Part shown: piece by piece, positions 59,786-64,000 of the stretch
Layout of the letters: each line of letters begins with the position of its first letter
How positions within the stretch are numbered: position 1 is the first letter of the stretch
Assembly: GCF_945859685.1 (NCBI RefSeq)
Contig: NC_079147.1
Span: 135,060,645-135,124,644 of the forward strand
Reading direction: 5' to 3'
DNA: 64,000 nucleotides
Source of the DNA: Eupeodes corollae
Taxonomy: Eukaryota; Arthropoda; Insecta; Diptera; Syrphidae
Position numbers and translations under genes: made by a program
Notes under the pieces: model-generated
Databases searched by the model: none
The model's input: only the letters and a program-made list of their open reading frames with translations
What the model was told of the DNA's origin: nothing

Positions 59786-59983
59786 CAATATCATCTGCGT
59801 ATCCCCACAATTGGATGGACCTTCGGGAGATTGTGCCTCTAGTGTTGACGGTTGAGATTTGCACAATTCTTTCCAGAACGATTTCAATATCATCTGCTTA
59901 TCCGAGTAATTGGATGGACCTTTGGAAGATTGTGGCTCTAGTGTTGACGGTTGAGTTTTGCACAATTCTTTCCAGAACAATGT
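59786..59983 (-). repeat. 99-bp in-frame tandem duplication containing the YADD box
   Basis: CAATATCATCTGC starts at 59,786 and again at 59,885; each unit includes AATTGGATGGACC, TCTAGTGTTGACGGTTGAG and TTTCCAGAAC. 99 is 33 codons. One unit retains YADD; the other reads stop-ADD. Confidence 0.85.
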
Positions 59984-59994
59984 TGACGAAGTCG

Positions 59995-60545
59995 CATGAC
60001 AGTGCATCGCCTTGTCTAAAACCTTTTTTGACATCAAATGCATCGGTGGGATCTATTCCAACTTTGATAGAGCAGCGTGCATTCTCCATCGTCATTCTGC
60101 ACAAATGGATAAGTTTGACAGGGATACCAAATCTAGACATTGCTCTATAGAACTTTTTCCCATAGATGCTGTCATATAAGTATGACAGTTCATCGCCTTG
60201 TCTAAAACCTTTTTTGACATACTATTCATCGGTGGGATCTTTTCCGACCTTGATAGAGCAGCGTGTATTCTCCATCGTCATTCTGCACAAACGGATAAGT
60301 TTGACAGGGATGCTAAAACTAGACACTGCTCTGTAGAACTCTTTCCTATAGATGCTGTCATATACGCATGACAGTGCATCGCCTTATCTAAAACCTTTTT
60401 TGTCAGCAATTGCATCGGTGGGATCTTTTTTGACCTTGATAGAGCAGCGTACATTCTCCATCGTCATTCTGCACAAACAGTTTGACAGGGATGCCAAAAC
60501 TAGACATTGCTCTCTAGAACTCTTTCCAATAGATGCTGTAATACA
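59995..60545 (-). repeat. 186-bp in-frame tandem triplication in the RT palm
   Basis: CATGACAGTGCATCGCC (or TATGACAGTTCATCGCC) begins at 59,995, 60,181 and 60,367, an exact 186-base period (62 codons). Each unit carries AAACCTTTTTTG, GATAGAGCAGCGT and TTCTCCATCGTCATTCTGC. The third unit has a 6-base loss (AAACAGTTTGAC). Confidence 0.9.
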
Positions 60546-60975
60546 CTAGGCTTTAAAATCGATAAAGAGATGGTGGGTTGGGTATCAATTTGAAGTTCCT
60601 GGGCCTTTTTCCAAGATCTGCCGTAGTGTACATATTTGGCCGATAGTGGACTTTCTTGGGCTGAAGCTACACTTATAAGGACCCATAAGATTGTTGACGA
60701 ACGGGTTCAGACGTTCACATAATACGGCAAAGAGTTTGTTACATGCAATTTTAAAGAGACTGATGCATCTGTAGTCTCCTTTCTTATGTATCGGGCACAC
60801 TATGTTAAGATTCCACTCATCGGGAATGCATTCTTCCGACCATATTTTGCAGATGAGTTGGTGCATGCTCCCTACCACGTCATTCCTGCTGCTTTGAATA
60901 GTTCGGCAGCGATGCCGTTAGGCCCAGCAGCTTTGTTTGACTTTGGCAAGCGTTTCTCTAAAAACCTTTAATTTA

Positions 60976-63055
60976 GATTCTGAGTATCTTCAAACATCGA
61001 AAAATGTCAGAATTTTTTTGATTTTTTTAATTTGCATGCCAATTCACCATTAGAACACCAAAAAAACAAAAACAAAAAAAATTGAAGTATTGGCAATATT
61101 ATTTTATGTTTTTGCTTCATATTGTTTCCATGTTGACAAGAAAAAATCTACACTCCAAAAATATTTTATTAAAAAGTTTTCAATGTATAGATAATAGCTT
61201 CTAAGAAAAAATAACCATTTTTGAAATATTATTAAACAATGTAAAGACATTATCTTCCTGTGTAATTCTCTGTATTTGCTTAGTGCTCACACCAAACTGT
61301 CAAATGTCAATCTCGTTGTTTATTGACTGAAAAATTAAAATTAAAATGTTTGTGTTAGTTTTGGGACACATTTAGCAAAATTGTATGTGTCACCTGAAAT
61401 AAATCATCTAGAGGTTACTGAACGCAAATACTTTTGTCCTTAGTTTTAGTTTCAAAACCAACAACACGGGGGTTTTGAAAACTTTAAACATTCAAAGGCT
61501 ACCTTTTCAGTTTCATAGATGTGAGTGAAATCCTTGCCAAAAATAAGTGTTATTATAGTAAATTAATTTTGGGAAAAAAGGCTAGCATTAAAAAGACATG
61601 ATTCAATTGAATCTTACAAGAATTAATAATCCGCCTACACAAACTCTTTCAACCCTTTTTCCTTTTTGAAATTTTTTGCACAAGAAAATTATTCCCTTTA
61701 ATATTTCCACGTACTAGGTATGTATTACTATAGAAAAGTTTTTGCCCAACATTTTAACATCTACAATGTTGTGGTTGTACCATTTTTCATTTGTGCCATA
61801 GTGTGTTTAGAGCATGCTTTCAACCTTACCAATAAATATACAAACACATATACCTAGATAGGGAGGTAAAGGATTCTGGGTTGACATTTTAGTTACCAAC
61901 CTATATCTAGAATGTATACCATACCAACCAACCAACCAAGCCGCCTCTTCCATAACAACTTTCATTCTCGAGCACTAACCAACCAAATGCTTAGCATCGT
62001 AGTTGTAATTAACTTTTGTGTCGAAACAAACACGAAGTCTTTGACAACGTAATTAAAATTTTCATCATCACAACGATTGGAATTTATTAGTTGAAAACGA
62101 ACTTTTTTGGTCTTCCATCCCGATCCCTGTATCCCATCACCATCATATTGGTGTGAGATGTTTTCTCTTTAAAGAAATATATATTTGTATAATGTATACA
62201 CGAAGATATGAGTGCATGTATACATTCAGGATAATTGTGGTGATTTGGGTTGCTTTTGGAGTTTGTTTCTAATATCCCAAGGTAATTGAGTTTTATTCAC
62301 CGAATACCTATGTATTTTTAAACGATTTTATTACATGTTACGAAACGTACATAGAGGAGAAAAACAATATAACTGTAGGGAGTACCTCGCTATCCCTACA
62401 TGTGATTGCTTTTTTTTCTTAACTATTCCAAGCACGTCTGTACATTGATTTTTGAGGAATAAAAACAAACTTAAAAAATAAAGAAGAACGCACTTAGGGA
62501 ATAGAGATAGGAATACTGATGCACTTAGCATCACACGAATTTTCGTGAGTATGAATGTAAGAGTGTATCTGTTTAAATGGAAATAACAAAAAAAGGACAA
62601 TAAAACGTACATGCCCGTTTATAGGGATACTGCAATGTGTGTTTTTGGGTTTAACGATTATGTGTCGTAAAATTGTTTAATTCACTTTATTTTCGCTTAA
62701 GATAAGATCACTCAGACAGTTTGATTGCGAAAAGATAGTCTTTTATCTATAGGTAATTTATCTTTTATTTATATATTATTATATACTATACGTATAAGTA
62801 CATGCATTTAAGTTTTAAGTTCAAAACAATTTGTTTGTACATAGTTTAATGTGTTATTAATAGGTATAAAATATTAACCTTGATATTAATTTGGGTTGAG
62901 GTTTGAAACAAATTTGTTAAGAAGATATACCATTTGTGATGAAGAGCAATAAATTATTAATTATTCTGTACCATAAGAGAAAAAATTAATAATTTATGCT
63001 TACCTAGGTTATTGTGTTCTAGCACTTGAAGGAAATCTGTATACACTACATAACA
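60976..63055. other. no recognised gene
   Basis: AT-rich, intergenic or intronic; homopolymers and TACATA-like stretches; no supported frame. Confidence 0.45.
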
Positions 63056-64000
63056 TACAGTGTTGGACAAAGAATTAGCACAAAAAGCCTTTTTTCGGTT
63101 TATGATGCTCTATAATAATGAGAAGTAAGAATTTTAAAAAAAAAGTTTTATATTTTGAAATTCTAGGTAGTATCACCCTGTTATTTCTTCCAAATATCCC
63201 GTTTCTTAGTTATTCTCTTATCTTTTCTAAACGCAAACAATGTGTATCATTCAAATTACTGTGGTCATACAATTAGCACAAGTTCTAAGAAATATTTTTA
63301 AGTAAAACTTTTTATTTGATAAAAATTGAAATCTTTAAGTAAAACGTAAGTCGATTTGAAACCTAACGAATTAAGAAAAATCATTCAAATGAAAAATAAC
63401 GGTAAAACGATTCAGGAAATCGCAAATGATATGGGAAGATCAGGAAAAGCAATAAAGTATAATAAAATCCCTCATACAACCAACCATATTCAGAGAAAGC
63501 CCCCTCCTTAAAAGACAGTACCTGCTGATGATCGTATTATTGCTTCTTATACCAAAAACAAAACATTTCTTACATCAAAAGAAATTCAAACCAGAGTGAT
63601 GGAACACCATGGCATATCAGTGAGTAGCAGAACTATACGCAGAAGGCTAAATGAAAAGGATATGATTGGATACGTGGCACAACACAAGCCTCTGGTCTCA
63701 AAGAAAAATATTAAAGCAAGACTTGAGTTTGCTCGAAGTTATGGAACCAAACCTTTTTCATTTTGGAAAACTGTCTTATGGAGTGACGAGTCAAAACTCA
63801 ATAGACTCGGATCAGATAGAAAGCGTCATGTTTGGCGACCACCAAAGCCAGGATTCAATACGAGGTACACAGTAAAAACTGGTAAGCACGGTGGTGGTTA
63901 CATTATGGTATGGGCATCATTTTCATGGTTCGGTGTATGACCCATTTTAAAAATAGACCAGAGAATGGGTCAACATTTGTATAAGAGCATACTTGAGAAC
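63056..64000 (+). mobile_element. Tc1-like transposon, left part, continuing beyond the window
   Basis: TA (63,056-63,057) is followed by CAGTGTTGGACAAAG, a Tc1-type terminus. The motif AATTAGCACA occurs at 63,073 and again at 63,271, consistent with the repeated transposase-binding sites of the IR/DR type. The transposase starts after 63,350. The right end is not in the window. Confidence 0.85.
63353..64000 (+). pseudogene. Tc1-like transposase, two stops, C-terminus outside window
   Basis: The N-terminal helix-turn-helix region reads LRKIIQMKNNGKTIQEIAND with GRSGKAI. A TAA at 63,508-63,510 interrupts the linker. The second HTH follows as TSKEIQTRVM, ISVSSRTIRRRLNEKDM and GYVAQHKPLVSKKNIKARL. 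The first catalytic block is VLWSDESKLNRLGSDRKRHV (about 63,775-63,835), then GGGYIMVWASFSW. A TGA at 63,938-63,940 interrupts again, with PILKIDQRM continuing in frame. Only two point-like lesions, so the element is comparatively young. The second Asp and the Glu of the DDE triad lie beyond the window. Confidence 0.85.

Larger units (their letters stand above)
59175..60975 (-). mobile_element. RTE-like retrotransposon with internal tandem duplications
   Basis: Same family as the other three copies. From the 5' side: SMHQLICKIWSEECIPDEWN (about 60,870-60,810), VCPIHKKGD, CERLNPFVNNLMGPYKC, RKSTIGQICTLRQILEK, HHLFIDFKA (about 60,570). Next is a tandem block with FGIPVKLIHLCRMTMENARC and VKKGFRQGDALSC (three copies), then ERIVQ-STVNTR and the active-site box GYADDIDLIGRSKRD (59,815-59,770, with a second copy next to it), VVKDFVYLGTVINADND (about 59,610-59,560) and KTLIIPVLYYSAEA (about 59,445-59,405). 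The 3' end is decayed and lacks a tail. The duplications make a coherent RT impossible. Confidence 0.85.

Noticed and set aside
59641..60150. 169-codon plus-strand open frame
   Set aside because: It is the antisense of the RTE-like RT; its length is a by-product of the in-frame tandem repeats.
1..64000. CRISPR array or prokaryotic operon
   Set aside because: The tandem repeats found are satellite monomers without spacer logic, and gene structure and transposons are eukaryotic.

Overview
The window looks like intron or intergenic DNA from a dipteran-type insect genome. It is strongly AT-rich, has no bacterial-style gene packing, carries typical insect transposon families, and has GT-AG style splice junctions around the few exon-like segments. 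No complete protein-coding gene is visible. The only host-gene candidates are short: a minus-strand first coding exon with a signal peptide (22,062-22,152), a phase-compatible hydrophobic exon far downstream on the same strand (5,931-6,007), a weaker third exon (2,738-2,798), and a decayed coding segment resembling an ionotropic-receptor ligand-binding region that is present twice (about 33.6 kb and 35.7 kb).

Most recognisable content is transposon debris. An endonuclease/RT retrotransposon family, probably RTE-like, has four copies: 10,075-11,900 (+), 15,530-16,800 (-), 54,428-55,075 (+) and 59,175-60,975 (-). Three have lost or broken the catalytic core by deletion or substitution; the fourth has internal tandem duplications. 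Other non-LTR fragments are a Jockey-like RT (13,945-15,350, -), a Jockey-type 3' end with poly(A) and clean target-site duplication (26,676-27,805, +), an RT ending in poly(A) (42,961-44,338, -), a degraded RT (44,921-46,789, +), and an RNase H domain split by a younger insertion (9,960-12,345). DNA transposons include mariner (51.7-52.5 kb), three Tc1/mariner-superfamily transposase remnants, a Tc1-like element running off the right edge (63,056-64,000), and a 230-bp piggyBac-type MITE with TTAA duplications (8,672-8,901).

Three non-autonomous families stand out. First, a tRNA-derived SINE with at least six copies in both orientations. Second, an inverted-repeat element carrying a variable array of roughly 150-170-bp satellite-like monomers, recurring about eight times. 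Third, a foldback element with two 559-bp arms around a 326-bp loop (28,024-29,467), lying at the end of a SINE already split by a retrotransposon.

A 200-N assembly gap (35,169-35,368) sits exactly between two ~1.95-kb diverged copies of the same sequence. This is the pattern expected from an unmerged contig overlap or haplotype pair, although a real tandem duplication is not excluded. The remaining stretches are AT-rich DNA in which I recognise nothing. I see no CRISPR array, rRNA or functional tRNA gene.
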